Shown here: positions 1 to 7,706 of the stretch, one piece after another
Position numbering within the stretch: position 1 is the first letter of the stretch
Layout: each line of letters starts with the position of its first letter
Assembly (NCBI GenBank): GCA_903920695.1
Contig: CAIXNB010000225.1
Coordinates: 1-34,463 of the forward strand
DNA from: an uncultured beta proteobacterium
GTDB lineage: Bacteria; Pseudomonadota; Gammaproteobacteria; Burkholderiales; Burkholderiaceae_C
Reading direction: 5' to 3'
Length of the DNA stretch: 34,463 nt
Position numbers and translations under genes: made by a program
Notes under the pieces: generated by a model
Told to the model about the DNA's origin: nothing
Database searches by the model: none
What the model saw: only the letters and a program-made list of their open reading frames with translations

Positions 1-1
1 C

Positions 2-252
2 CAATGGCGCTACGCCACCAAGAAAATGAACCCGGCCAAGGCCGTGCCGCAGGAAAAGGTCGAGCGCATTCTCGAAGCTGCGCGTCTCGCGCCGACTTCG
101 AGCGGACTGCAGCCCTAAGAGCTCATCGTCGTCACGACAACGCCGAGCGCGGCGGCAGTAACGAAGGCTGGGAGAACTACCGCAAGATGCTGCTGGCCAA
201 CTACCCGGCACGCGATGAGCGGACCAACTTCGAGCACGCGGCGCGTCAGACT
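2..252 (+). pseudogene. nitroreductase-family pseudogene (5' and 3' truncated, nonsense and frameshift)
   Basis: From the window edge, frame 2 reads RYATKKMNPAKAVPQEKVE then an ILEAARLAPTSSGLQP block, the N-terminal signature of NAD(P)H nitroreductases of the NfsB type. The next codon is TAA at 116-118, where the family has Tyr (QPYE), so a TAC/TAT to TAA change is likely. ELIVV follows in the same frame. A second block, GWENYRKMLLANYPARDE followed by NFEHAARQT at about 163-250, is family-like but lies in frame 1. Roughly 40-50 residues normally found between the two blocks are missing, implying an internal deletion with a frameshift. The similarity stops at about 250, exactly where the stop codon of the opposite-strand VOC gene begins. 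Intact relatives have about 190-200 residues. The 5' end lies outside the window. Confidence 0.8.
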
Positions 253-635
253 CAAGCCGTCATCGGCGTACAAATCTCCACCAGATAGCCGTCCGGGTCC
301 GCCACATAGGCCACGGTCTGGCCCCACGGCATTTGCTCGGGCTTCTGGATCAACACAGCGCCGCTGGCCAGCGCCTGCGCCACACCCGCAGCCACATCGT
401 CAGTGGTCAAGGCAATCTCGAAACTCGGCGCCTTGGCATCGGCCCGGCTCGGGTTCTTCTGCAGTTCGGTCATCAGGCGCCGTGAGGAAAATGCCAGGGC
501 CGTGCTGCCGGTTTCCAGTTCACCAAAATCGCCGCTTTCATGTTGAAACCGGATCTTCAAGTCGAACGCCTTGACGTAGAAGTTCAGGCTGCGTCCGACG
601 TCATCGACGTACAGAATGGCGTAAGCAAAATTCAT
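252..635 (-). CDS. VOC family protein (glyoxalase/bleomycin-resistance/dioxygenase fold)
   Basis: The 127-residue product has the usual length of a single-domain vicinal oxygen chelate protein. It opens with AYAILYVDDVGRSLNFYVKAF, the first beta-alpha-beta unit, and ends with QTVAYVADPDGYLVEICTP, the standard C-terminal metal-ligand strand with Glu in LVEIC. Such proteins act on small electrophiles or bind antibiotics. The substrate cannot be read from sequence. The ATG at 633-635 is preceded on its strand by GGGAGA, a reasonable ribosome site. The gene is divergent from prlC, and its 3' end abuts the nitroreductase remnant. Confidence 0.9.
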   Translation of the reverse strand: MNFAYAILYVDDVGRSLNFYVKAFDLKIRFQHESGDFGELETGSTALAFSSRRLMTELQKNPSRADAKAPSFEIALTTDDVAAGVAQALASGAVLIQKPEQMPWGQTVAYVADPDGYLVEICTPMTA

Positions 636-724
636 CGCAATTTCTCCCTTTTATGAACAATTCACCCTTGTACGATAGCGCCTTCATGCCAAGCCGTCTT
701 GAATAAATCCGACACCGCAAAGCA

Positions 725-744
725 TGTGACCAAGTTGGGTCACA
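725..744. promoter_or_regulatory. 7-bp inverted repeat just upstream of prlC ATG
   Basis: TGTGACC (725-731) and GGTCACA (738-744) form a perfect 7-bp inverted repeat with a 6-nt spacer, ending 8 nt before the ATG at 753. It could be an operator or an mRNA hairpin occluding the start. If translation began at the in-frame TTG at 699 it would lie inside the coding region. No function is established. Confidence 0.4.
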
Positions 745-752
745 ATCAAATC

Positions 753-2819
753 ATGAAGCCAAACAACACCACACTGAACGACTCCGACAACCCTTTGCTG
801 CGCCAATGGAACGCAGCCTACGGTTTGCCACCGTTCAAGCACGCCCAGCCCGAGTATTTCGAAGAAGCATTCGAAGCCGCGATGGCAGCGCAGCGCGCCG
901 AACTTGACGTCATTGCGACCAACCCCGCGCCACCGACTTTTGCCAACACCTTGCAGACACTGGACCAAAGCGGAAGCCTGTACAAGCGCATCGAGCTCCT
1001 GTTCAGCAACCTCGCCCTGAGCAACACCAGCGAGGCCTTGCAGGCTGTGCAACGCAGCATGGCGCCACGGCTGGCGGCCCATGAAAACGCGGTCTACCTC
1101 AACGCCGACCTGTTTGCCCGCATCGACGCGCTGTACCAGCAACGCCAGCAGCTTGCGCTGGCGCCGCAAGACCTGCGCCTGCTGGAGCGCGTACACTTGG
1201 ACTTTGTGCGCGCTGGCGCCCGACTGACCGGCGCTGACCGCTTGCGCTACGCCGCCGTGGTACAGGAACTGGCAGCGCAGTGCACGGCGTTTTCGCAGAA
1301 CGTGCTGGCCGACGAAAACAGCTTTCTGCTCGAACTCAAGGGTGAAGCCGACCTGGCCGGCTTGCCCGATTTCCTGCGCGAAGCCACGCGCACGGCGGCC
1401 GAGCAGCGTGGGCTCGGCACCGGGCGCTACGCCGTCAGCCTGTCGCCTTCGCTGGCCGAACCTTTTCTGACGTTCTCGACGCGCCGCGATCTGCGCGAGG
1501 CGCTGTGGCGCGCACGCTCGACGCGCGGTGCGCATGAAGGTGCCAGCGACAACCGCCCGGTTGCCGCGCGCATCATGGCCCTGCGCCAGGAGCAGGCGCA
1601 GTTGCTGGGCTATGCCAGCTATGCCGATTACGAACTGGCAGACCGCATGGCCGGCAACACCACTGCCGTGCTCGACCTGCTGGCCCAGGCCTGGGAGCCA
1701 GCCAAGGCCCGCGCGCAAGAAGACCGCGCCACCCTGACGGCCATGGCGGCCAGCCAGAACGAACCAGTCCCGATAGCGGCTTGGGACTGGCGCTACCTGG
1801 CCGAGAAGGTGCGGGCCCAGGCCTTTGACCTGGACAACAGCGCGCTCAAACCCTACTTCACGCTCGACAACATGATTGCCGCCATGTTCGATTGCGCGCA
1901 TCGTCTGTTCGGTCTGCGCTTTGTCGAACAGCATGGCCTGGCGCTGTACCACCCCGATGTGCGCGCCTGGGAAGTGCAGCGTGCCGACGCCAGCCTAGTC
2001 GGGCTGTTCCTCGGCGACAACTTCGCGCGGCCCAACAAGAGCAGCGGCGCCTGGATGAGCATTTTCCGCAGCCAGTCCGGCCACAACGGTGGCACGCTGC
2101 CGATCGTCATCAATAACAATAATTTCGCAAAAGCCAGTCCGACCCTGCTGAGCTTTGACGACGTCAAGACCCTGTTTCATGAATTCGGTCATGGCCTGCA
2201 TGGCCTCTTGTCGCAGGTCCACCACGAGCGGCTGGCGGGCACCAGCGTGCTGCGCGACTATGTCGAACTGCCCTCGCAACTGTTCGAAAACTGGGCGCTG
2301 GAGCGCGAGGTGCTGCAACGTCACGCGCGCCACTTTGAGAGCGACGAATCGCTGCCCGCCGGCCTGATCGACAAACTGCTGGCGGCGCGCCAATTCAACC
2401 AGGCCTGGGCCACGCTCTCGTACACGGGACCGGCGCTGATCGACATGGCCTTGCACAGCCTGCCCAACGGCACGGCAGTGGACATTGCCGCGTTCGAGGC
2501 CGAACAGTGCCGCCTGCTGGGGGTGCCGGCCGACGTCGGCTTGCGTCACCACCTGAGCCACTTCGGCCATCTGTTCTCCGGACCGAGCTACGCCGCGGGC
2601 TACTACGTCTACATGTGGGCCGAGGTGCTGGAGGCCGACGCCTATGAAGCGTTCGGCGAGGCTGGCAATGCGTTTGATGCGGTGACCGCGGCGCGCCTGC
2701 TGCAGCAGATCTACAGCGCCGGCAACAGCCAGGAGCCGGCGCAGGCGTTTCGCAACTTCCGCGGGCGCGACCCGCAGGTCGGACCGATGCTGCGCAAACG
2801 CGGCTTGCTGCGCACCTGA
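753..2819 (+). CDS. prlC: oligopeptidase A, M3 family zinc metallopeptidase
   Basis: This cytosolic endopeptidase degrades short peptides, including cleaved signal peptides. The zinc site HEFGH is at residues 476-480 (counting from ATG 753), within TLFHEFGHGLHGLLS, and the third ligand region follows in YVELPSQLFENWALE. The C-terminal GPSYAAGYYVYMWAEVLEADAY block is typical of the oligopeptidase A branch of M3. From ATG 753 the product has 688 residues, the family's normal size. A TTG at 699 would add 18 residues, but they (KSDTAKHVTKLGH) look unlike the family, and the conserved start region is NPLLRQWNAAYGLPPF. The gene is divergent from the VOC gene and is followed after 19 nt by the YeeE pair. 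Confidence 0.96.
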   Translation: MKPNNTTLNDSDNPLLRQWNAAYGLPPFKHAQPEYFEEAFEAAMAAQRAELDVIATNPAPPTFANTLQTLDQSGSLYKRIELLFSNLALSNTSEALQAVQRSMAPRLAAHENAVYLNADLFARIDALYQQRQQLALAPQDLRLLERVHLDFVRAGARLTGADRLRYAAVVQELAAQCTAFSQNVLADENSFLLELKGEADLAGLPDFLREATRTAAEQRGLGTGRYAVSLSPSLAEPFLTFSTRRDLREALWRARSTRGAHEGASDNRPVAARIMALRQEQAQLLGYASYADYELADRMAGNTTAVLDLLAQAWEPAKARAQEDRATLTAMAASQNEPVPIAAWDWRYLAEKVRAQAFDLDNSALKPYFTLDNMIAAMFDCAHRLFGLRFVEQHGLALYHPDVRAWEVQRADASLVGLFLGDNFARPNKSSGAWMSIFRSQSGHNGGTLPIVINNNNFAKASPTLLSFDDVKTLFHEFGHGLHGLLSQVHHERLAGTSVLRDYVELPSQLFENWALEREVLQRHARHFESDESLPAGLIDKLLAARQFNQAWATLSYTGPALIDMALHSLPNGTAVDIAAFEAEQCRLLGVPADVGLRHHLSHFGHLFSGPSYAAGYYVYMWAEVLEADAYEAFGEAGNAFDAVTAARLLQQIYSAGNSQEPAQAFRNFRGRDPQVGPMLRKRGLLRT

Positions 2820-2822
2820 GCG

Positions 2823-2842
2823 TCGATAATCGACCGCCATGA
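2823..2842 (+). promoter_or_regulatory. short-leader promoter/operator motif, copy 1
   Basis: TCGATAATCGACCGCCATGA spans a GATAAT -10-like hexamer (2825-2830) and the ATG at 2839. The first 11 nt (TCGATAATCGA) form a palindrome over the -10. The same 20 nt recur exactly before thyA at 19609-19628. The -10 box is only 8 nt from the start codon, so a transcript would be leaderless or nearly so. No good -35 hexamer is visible. Confidence 0.5.
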
Positions 2843-3312
2843 ACCTGATCCAAACCCTCTTCCCCCTGGGCTGGCAGCACTACCTGCTCGGTGGCCTGTG
2901 CATCGGCTCCGGCGCGGCGCTGCTGTTCGTCATGACCGGTCGCATCGGTGGCATGAGCACGGTGTTCTCCAGCACATGGTCCTATCTGGTGCAGCGACCC
3001 TTCTTCCAGCAAAAGCGCTTTGTCGAGTCACGCAACTGGCGCCTGGTCTATGCGGCTGGGTTGATCCTGGGCGCGCTGATCTGGTGGCTCGGCTTTGCCG
3101 GCGGCAAGCCTGAGGCGACAGCGGTACCGATCTGGCAACTGCTGGTGGGCGGCTTCTTCGTTGGCTACGGCGCGCGCCTGGGGAACGGCTGCACATCCGG
3201 GCACGGCATCTGCGGCCTGGGCTCGCTGCAACTGCCTTCGCTGCTGGCAGTGCTGACCTTCATGGCGACGGCCTTTCTGACGGCCAATCTCGCCGCAAGG
3301 TGGCTGGCATGA
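2839..3312 (+). CDS. YeeE/YedE family transporter, first half
   Basis: This 157-residue integral membrane protein has alternating hydrophobic helices and the family motif RLGNGCTSGHGICGLG at about residues 113-128, where the conserved cysteines of YeeE/YedE sulfur-compound (thiosulfate-type) permeases sit. In many Proteobacteria the full permease is split into two small proteins, and the partner follows here with an ATGA overlap (3309-3312). The two halves probably assemble in the inner membrane to import a reduced sulfur species. The substrate is inferred from the family, not shown by this sequence. ATG 2839 sits directly behind the GATAAT motif. Confidence 0.9.
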   Translation: MNLIQTLFPLGWQHYLLGGLCIGSGAALLFVMTGRIGGMSTVFSSTWSYLVQRPFFQQKRFVESRNWRLVYAAGLILGALIWWLGFAGGKPEATAVPIWQLLVGGFFVGYGARLGNGCTSGHGICGLGSLQLPSLLAVLTFMATAFLTANLAARWLA

Positions 3313-3716
3313 ACGCGGCTCGTGCGTTGGCGACACTGGTCGCGGGTGCGTTGTTCGGCTTTGGCTTGTCGTACGCCACGATGATCCGGCCCGAGGTGGT
3401 GCTGAGTTTTCTGCGCTTTACCGACTTCGGCCTGATGCTGGTGATGAGCGGCGCCGTGATCGTCGTGCTGCTGGCCTACAAGCTCTCACCGCGCCTGCTT
3501 GAGCGCCCGCTGTTGGGCGACCACTTCCACGAACACCCGAGCGTCTGGAACCACGACACCGCCGTCGGCGCCGCGCTGTTCGGCGTTGGCTGGGGCCTGT
3601 GCGGCGTCTGTCCAGGGCCGGCCATTGCCGGCTTGGGCGCGGGCAACTGGAGCCTGCTATGGGCCCTGGCCGGCATTGCGCTGGGCGCGCTGGTGCAGGG
3701 GCTGCGGGCCAAGTGA
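3309..3716 (+). CDS. YeeE/YedE-like membrane protein, second half (DUF6691)
   Basis: The 135-residue membrane protein opens ARALATLVAGALFGFGLSYA and carries GWGLCGVCPGPAIAGLG, the second cysteine-containing half of split YeeE/YedE transporters. ATG 3309 overlaps the stop of the first half (ATGA), so the two are translationally coupled, and this fits the DUF6691 family. A GTG at 3300 in the same frame is possible but lies further inside the upstream gene. Its stop (3714-3716) overlaps the GTG of the next gene (GTGA), extending the coupling to the methyltransferase. Confidence 0.9.
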   Translation: MNAARALATLVAGALFGFGLSYATMIRPEVVLSFLRFTDFGLMLVMSGAVIVVLLAYKLSPRLLERPLLGDHFHEHPSVWNHDTAVGAALFGVGWGLCGVCPGPAIAGLGAGNWSLLWALAGIALGALVQGLRAK

Positions 3717-4339
3717 ACGAACTACCCTGCAGCGCCGCCGCCGAACGCAACAAGCACGCGATATTTGAGGTGCTGCGTCAGATGCTGCCGGCACAGGGCC
3801 GCGCGCTCGAGATTGCTTCTGGCCCTGGTCAGCATGTGGCCTGCTTTGCCGCCGGCCTACCGCAATGGACCTGGCAACCGACCGATTACCAGGCCAGTGT
3901 CCTGCCAACGATCACCACGCGCGTGACGCAGCAGGGACTTGCCAATGTGCAAACGCCGCTGCAACTCGACGTCACCGCCACGCAGTGGTTTGCCACTGAA
4001 GAACCAGTGCCATGCTTCAACTTGATTTTCTGCGCCAACATGCTGCACGTCTCGCCGTGGCCGACCTGCGCCGGCCTGATGCAGGGCAGCGCCCGGCACC
4101 TGGCGCTAGGCGCTATGCTGATCACCTACGGGCCGTATCTGGAAGACACGGTCGCCACAGCAAGCAGCAATCTGGAATTCGACCTCAGCCTGCGCGCTTT
4201 GAACCCGACCTGGGGCATTCGGCGGCGCGCGGAGGTGGAGATGGAAGCGACCAAGGCCGGGCTCTGTCTATCAGCGCGCCACGCGATGCCGGCCAACAAC
4301 CTGCTGCTGGTCTGGCGCCTTGCGTCCGACCTGGACTGA
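3713..4339 (+). CDS. DUF938 SAM-dependent methyltransferase-like protein
   Basis: The 208-residue product contains SAAAERNKHAIFEVLRQMLP then ALEIASGPGQHVACFA at residues 29-44, the SAM-binding motif I of the DUF938 family, followed by WQPTDYQASVLPTI (motif II region) and FNLIFCANMLHVSPWPTC (post-motif region). The length fits the family's usual 200 or so residues. The substrate is unknown. I chose GTG 3713 because it overlaps the preceding TGA (GTGA) and places the conserved ERNKHAI block about ten residues from the N-terminus. It is co-transcribed with the YeeE pair but has no obvious functional link. It converges with the HPF-like gene with one nucleotide between the stops. Confidence 0.88.
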   Translation: MNELPCSAAAERNKHAIFEVLRQMLPAQGRALEIASGPGQHVACFAAGLPQWTWQPTDYQASVLPTITTRVTQQGLANVQTPLQLDVTATQWFATEEPVPCFNLIFCANMLHVSPWPTCAGLMQGSARHLALGAMLITYGPYLEDTVATASSNLEFDLSLRALNPTWGIRRRAEVEMEATKAGLCLSARHAMPANNLLLVWRLASDLD

Positions 4340-4340
4340 C

Positions 4341-4685
4341 TTATTCCGCTGCGACGTCGGGCGGCGCGATGTCGGTGCGCGCGGCCCGACCCAGCGTGCT
4401 GTCGATCATGCGAGCGAGTTTTTCAGCGGCACCCGTGACGCACAGGTACAGGGTTTGCGCATGCTCGGTCACGGCCAGCGGTGCACGACCTTGCAGGCGC
4501 ACTTCCATGACGCAGCGCTTGTCTTTGCCGCCGCTCTTGTGGCCGTTCTCGTCGCCGAGGTGGACTTCGACCCGCATGATCTGCGCACTGTGGTGACGCA
4601 AGGCGTTCTTGATTTCACCGGTAGCCCATGTCACCAGGGCCTCGTGACCTTCAATATGATGGTCGGTATGGATTTGGATTTGCAT
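4341..4685 (-). CDS. HPF/RaiA-type ribosome-associated protein
   Basis: The 114-residue product resembles short hibernation-promoting factors. It has an N-terminal MQIQIHTDHHIEGHEALVTW strand-helix, then VEVHLGDENGHKSGGKDKRCVMEVRLQG, where HPF proteins carry the beta-hairpin and basic patch, then AAEKLARMIDSTLGR. HPF/RaiA proteins bind the 30S decoding groove and stabilise idle ribosomes in stationary phase. The gene stands alone, not next to rpoN as the canonical hpf usually does, so it may be a second paralogue. The last 15 residues (ARTDIAPPDVAAE) are a non-conserved tail. Confidence 0.8.
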   Translation of the reverse strand: MQIQIHTDHHIEGHEALVTWATGEIKNALRHHSAQIMRVEVHLGDENGHKSGGKDKRCVMEVRLQGRAPLAVTEHAQTLYLCVTGAAEKLARMIDSTLGRAARTDIAPPDVAAE

Positions 4686-4766
4686 ACTTCATTATTCGCC
4701 TATATTGGCTCCCATTGCGACCGTGAAGCATATTTTTACCTGCGTTACATCAACCGAAAGTCAGAC

Positions 4767-5048
4767 ATGAAAGCCATCTGGAACAACACCGTCATCGCCG
4801 AGAGTGATGACACCGTCCTGGTCGAAGGCAACCACTACTTCCCGGCGAGTTCGCTCAAACGCGAATTCGTCACCTTCAGCAACCACCGAACCGGTTGCGC
4901 CTGGAAGGGCCAGGCCAGCTACTACTCGCTGCTGATTCAGGGTGAACTGAGCCCGGACGCCGTCTGGTACTACCCCGACCCCAAGCCGGAGGCGGCCATG
5001 GTGCGCGACCGTGTTGCCTTTGGCAACAGCGTCAAAGTCCAGCCATGA
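4767..5048 (+). CDS. DUF427 domain protein
   Basis: The 93-residue product is a single DUF427 domain. It starts MKAIWNNTVIAESDDTVLVE, then NHYFPASSLKREF, and contains TGCAWKGQASYYSL and VWYYPDPKPEA, the conserved core of this beta-rich fold. No biochemical role is firmly established for the family. ATG 4767 starts the conserved domain directly, and longer in-frame starts would add non-conserved sequence. Its TGA overlaps the ATG of the HAD gene (ATGA, 5045-5048), indicating one transcript with coupled translation. Confidence 0.9.
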   Translation: MKAIWNNTVIAESDDTVLVEGNHYFPASSLKREFVTFSNHRTGCAWKGQASYYSLLIQGELSPDAVWYYPDPKPEAAMVRDRVAFGNSVKVQP

Positions 5049-5749
5049 GTGCCCTGCCCGCGCCGCAGGTGCTGGCCTTCGATGTTTTCGGCACGGTGGT
5101 GGACTGGCACAGCGGCATTGCGCGCGAGGTGCAGGCCTTGCGCCCTTCGGTGGACGGCCATGCCTTTGCGCTGGCCTGGCGGGCTGGCTACCAGCCGACC
5201 ATGCAACGCGTGCGTTCGGGGGAACTGGGCTGGACGCGGCTCGATGAACTGCACCGCCTGATCCTCGATAGCATCCTGGCGCAATTCGGCCTGAGCGAGC
5301 TGAGCGAGGCGCAGAAGCAGCACCTGAACAAAGCCTGGCACCGGCTCGACCCCTGGCCCGATGTCGTGGCCGGCTTGAGCCGTCTCAAAACGCGTCACAC
5401 GCTGTGCACGCTGTCCAATGGCAACATCGGCCTGCTGACCAACATGGCCAAGCGCGCCGGCCTGCCCTGGGATTGTGTGCTGTCGGCCGAAGTCTTTCGC
5501 GCCTACAAGCCCGACCCGGCGACCTACCTCGGTGTCGCCGTCGTTTTTGATCTGGCGCCAGAGCAGGTGATGCTGGTGGCCGCGCACCACGACGACCTGG
5601 CGGCCGCGCGCGCTTGCGGTCTGCAAACAGCCTATATCGAACGACCCTTTGAGTTTGGCCGCGTTAGGCCGAAAGACGTGTCACCGAACCCGGCCAACAC
5701 GCGCCACGCGCTGGATTTTTTGGCACTGGCCGATCAGTTGCGCTGCTGA
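5045..5749 (+). CDS. haloacid dehalogenase type II (HAD superfamily)
   Basis: The 234-residue hydrolase has the L-2-haloacid dehalogenase layout. The nucleophile Asp is in LAFDVFGTVVDWHSGI near residue 10, motif II Ser is in TLSNGN, motif III Lys is in AYKPDPATYLGV, and the motif IV acidic residues are in VAAHHDDLAAARACGLQTAYI. The family hydrolyses C-halogen bonds of 2-haloalkanoates, but many members are untested and may act on phosphoesters. It is translationally coupled to DUF427 by ATGA. The stop lies 7 nt from the stop of the convergent FrnE-like gene. Confidence 0.92.
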   Translation: MSALPAPQVLAFDVFGTVVDWHSGIAREVQALRPSVDGHAFALAWRAGYQPTMQRVRSGELGWTRLDELHRLILDSILAQFGLSELSEAQKQHLNKAWHRLDPWPDVVAGLSRLKTRHTLCTLSNGNIGLLTNMAKRAGLPWDCVLSAEVFRAYKPDPATYLGVAVVFDLAPEQVMLVAAHHDDLAAARACGLQTAYIERPFEFGRVRPKDVSPNPANTRHALDFLALADQLRC

Positions 5750-5756
5750 GCGAAGC

Positions 5757-6419
5757 TTACTCCGTTGACGGCTCAGCGGCGATCTGACGCAGCGCCTGCT
5801 CAAACACCGCCACCGGCTGGCCACCCGAGATCAGGTGCCGGTCGTTGATGATGACGGCGGGCACCGAGTTGATGCCGTGCCCGGTATAGAACGCTTCGCT
5901 TTTGCGCACCTCGGCCGCAAATTCGTCGCCGCCCAAAATGATTTGCGCCCGTGCCGCATCAAGCCCGGCCTGCGCCACCGCCCCCAGCAGAACCTCATGC
6001 GCCTCGACGCTTTGCCCCAGGCTGTGACAGGCCGCCAGCAAGGCCTTCTTCAGCGCCGTCTGTTTGCCGCCGCCTTCCAGACCGGCCCAGTGCAGCAGGC
6101 GGTGCGCGTCGAAGGTGTTGTAGATGCGGCCACGGCCGTTCGGGTTGAAACTGAAACCTACGTCAGCCCCGCGCTGGGCAATCGTGGCGCGAATCTGCGC
6201 CTGCTGCTCGGGTGTCGAGCCATATTTCTGCGTCAGGTGCTCGGCAATATCCTGGCCACCGGGCGGCATCTGCGGATTGAGTTCAAAGGGCTGAAAGTGC
6301 AATTCGGCACTGACTTCGCCCTGCACCTTTGCCAGGGCCTGCTCCAGTGCCCACAAGCCGATGGCGCACCAGGGGCAGGAGATGTCGGAGACAAAATCAA
6401 TTTTGAGGGTTGGGGGCAT
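5757..6419 (-). CDS. DsbA family oxidoreductase (FrnE-like)
   Basis: The 220-residue thioredoxin-fold protein has CPWC at residues 15-18 in KIDFVSDISCPWCAIGLWAL, a helical insertion (HFQPFELNPQMPPGG, then QKYGSTPEQ), the GRIYNTFDAHRLLHWA block typical of FrnE/polyketide-type DsbA proteins, and a C-terminal GINSVPAVIINDRHLISGGQP with the cis-Pro. There is no signal peptide, so a cytosolic redox role is likely. ATG 6419 was chosen because the open frame upstream (to 6599) only overlaps the DHH gene in another frame. It follows the DHH gene with a 10-nt gap, so the two probably form an operon. Confidence 0.93.
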   Translation of the reverse strand: MPPTLKIDFVSDISCPWCAIGLWALEQALAKVQGEVSAELHFQPFELNPQMPPGGQDIAEHLTQKYGSTPEQQAQIRATIAQRGADVGFSFNPNGRGRIYNTFDAHRLLHWAGLEGGGKQTALKKALLAACHSLGQSVEAHEVLLGAVAQAGLDAARAQIILGGDEFAAEVRKSEAFYTGHGINSVPAVIINDRHLISGGQPVAVFEQALRQIAAEPSTE

Positions 6420-6429
6420 GGACTGGATT

Positions 6430-7350
6430 TCAGAGAGCGTTAAAGGTGCCGCTGAGCAGTTCCGGCAAGCGTGCAATGCCCATCTTGAAGCCGCAGGCCT
6501 GGGCGTGGCCACCGCCGCCCATGCTCTCGGCCAACGCAATGCAATTGAAAGCGCGCTGCGAACGCAGGCCAACCTTGACGATGCCGTTCTTCTCGACACT
6601 CCAGATCAGTGCGAACGTGCCGCTGCGCTCGCTCAGAATGTCACCGGCCAGGCTGTGAAAAACGCCTGGCGCATTGAGCATCAAGCCCGTCACGCCATTG
6701 AAGACCAGCGCTTGCGCGCCTTCGGCGATATCACGCGCAAGCTTGCTGAACTTCTCGTCCATCGCTGTGCCGCGCGCAACATAGGCCGCCAATTCGCTGC
6801 TATCGAAACCCGCAATCTCGCGCCAGCGCTCGAATTCAAGCGGCTCCATGTCCAGCGCCGACAGAAAACCAGCGCTTTGGGCGTATTGCCAGACCCAGAT
6901 GTCGCGATCCTCAATGAAGCGCAGCAGATCGGGCAAGGGTTTGCTCGGATGGAAAAACTGCCAGGCCAGGTGCGCGCCCGACTTGTGCATGTCGAAATGC
7001 ACGACACCGGCGCGGCAGGCAAAGTCAAGGAGTTGATCGGCTGCACTCTTGTGGTGGTCGAGCAGCACGAGTTTCGCTGCCAGCGCCTCGATCTGTTGCA
7101 GGATTTCGGCCGAAAACGAAAAATCGAGAATATAGACCGCGCGGCCCGCCAGCGCCGGCAGATCTGCCAGGGTCTTGACATCGCCATGGTCGAGCGCCAG
7201 AAACTCAGCCTTCCCGTCATAGTAGAGCCATGCCGCCAGGGCGGCTGCAAAACCATCGGGGCAGCCGCGGCCATGGTAGAGCACCAGTGGCTGCGGGTCA
7301 TTCCGATCCGGACCGATCGGCAGGTTCAGCGGCTTACTGTTGGTATTCAT
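6430..7350 (-). CDS. DHH family phosphoesterase (DHH/DHHA1)
   Basis: The 306-residue product begins with LVLYHGRGCPDGFAAALA (first metal-site Asp, residue 32), continues with VYILDFSFS, then KLVLLDHHKSAADQL carrying the DHH signature, and ends with the DHHA1 motif MGGGGHAQACGFKMG. DHH proteins hydrolyse phosphodiesters such as short oligonucleotides, cyclic dinucleotide products or polyphosphate. The specific substrate is not clear here. It is upstream of, and probably co-transcribed with, the FrnE-like gene. The start region faces the ferredoxin gene across 59 bp. Confidence 0.92.
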   Translation of the reverse strand: MNTNSKPLNLPIGPDRNDPQPLVLYHGRGCPDGFAAALAAWLYYDGKAEFLALDHGDVKTLADLPALAGRAVYILDFSFSAEILQQIEALAAKLVLLDHHKSAADQLLDFACRAGVVHFDMHKSGAHLAWQFFHPSKPLPDLLRFIEDRDIWVWQYAQSAGFLSALDMEPLEFERWREIAGFDSSELAAYVARGTAMDEKFSKLARDIAEGAQALVFNGVTGLMLNAPGVFHSLAGDILSERSGTFALIWSVEKNGIVKVGLRSQRAFNCIALAESMGGGGHAQACGFKMGIARLPELLSGTFNAL

Positions 7351-7397
7351 ACAAGGCGGACATGGTATCAGGCAGGCATGTTAGCCGATACGGCAAA

Positions 7398-7403
7398 TAC
7401 AAT
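7398..7403 (+). promoter_or_regulatory. putative -10 box of the ferredoxin gene
   Basis: TACAAT lies 6 nt upstream of the ATG at 7410, so a transcript from it would have almost no leader. No clear Shine-Dalgarno sequence precedes this ATG, and no good -35 hexamer is visible at 17 nt. This is one of several such arrangements in the window. Confidence 0.35.
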
Positions 7404-7409
7404 GCGCGC

Positions 7410-7706
7410 ATGAGTGATACAGGCAAAGCGCCCTTCTTCATCGCGCAGGTCGAGCCCGCGGGTGCGCAGTTCGATGCCTGGCCGCAGCAGTCGCTACTGC
7501 AGTCACTCGAAGCCGGCGGCGTCAATTGGCCCAGTTCCTGCCGCAACGGCACCTGCCGTACCTGCATCGGGCATCTGCTGCAAGGCGCAGTGCGTTACGA
7601 GATCGAGTGGCCGGGCCTGAGCGCCGAAGAGAAAGCGCAAGGCTGCGTTCTGCCCTGCGTCGCCTTTCCGGCCTCGGACTTGACGCTGAGTTCCGGTTGC
7701 CTATGA
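7410..7706 (+). CDS. small 2Fe-2S ferredoxin-like protein
   Basis: The 98-residue protein has the plant-type ferredoxin cluster motif. C44, C49 and C52 in SSCRNGTCRTCIGHLLQG and C83 in GCVLPCVAFP give C-x4-C-x2-C-x30-C, binding one 2Fe-2S cluster. The fold normally transfers single electrons to an oxygenase or reductase, and no partner is adjacent. ATG 7410 gives the compact family length. Its last six bases (7701-7706, including its TGA) overlap the stop codon of the convergent ylqF gene. Confidence 0.9.
   Translation: MSDTGKAPFFIAQVEPAGAQFDAWPQQSLLQSLEAGGVNWPSSCRNGTCRTCIGHLLQGAVRYEIEWPGLSAEEKAQGCVLPCVAFPASDLTLSSGCL

Noticed and set aside
684..1952. 422-codon minus-strand frame opposite prlC
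   Set aside because: Composition is Gln/Gly/Arg-rich without domain motifs, and the plus strand clearly encodes PrlC.
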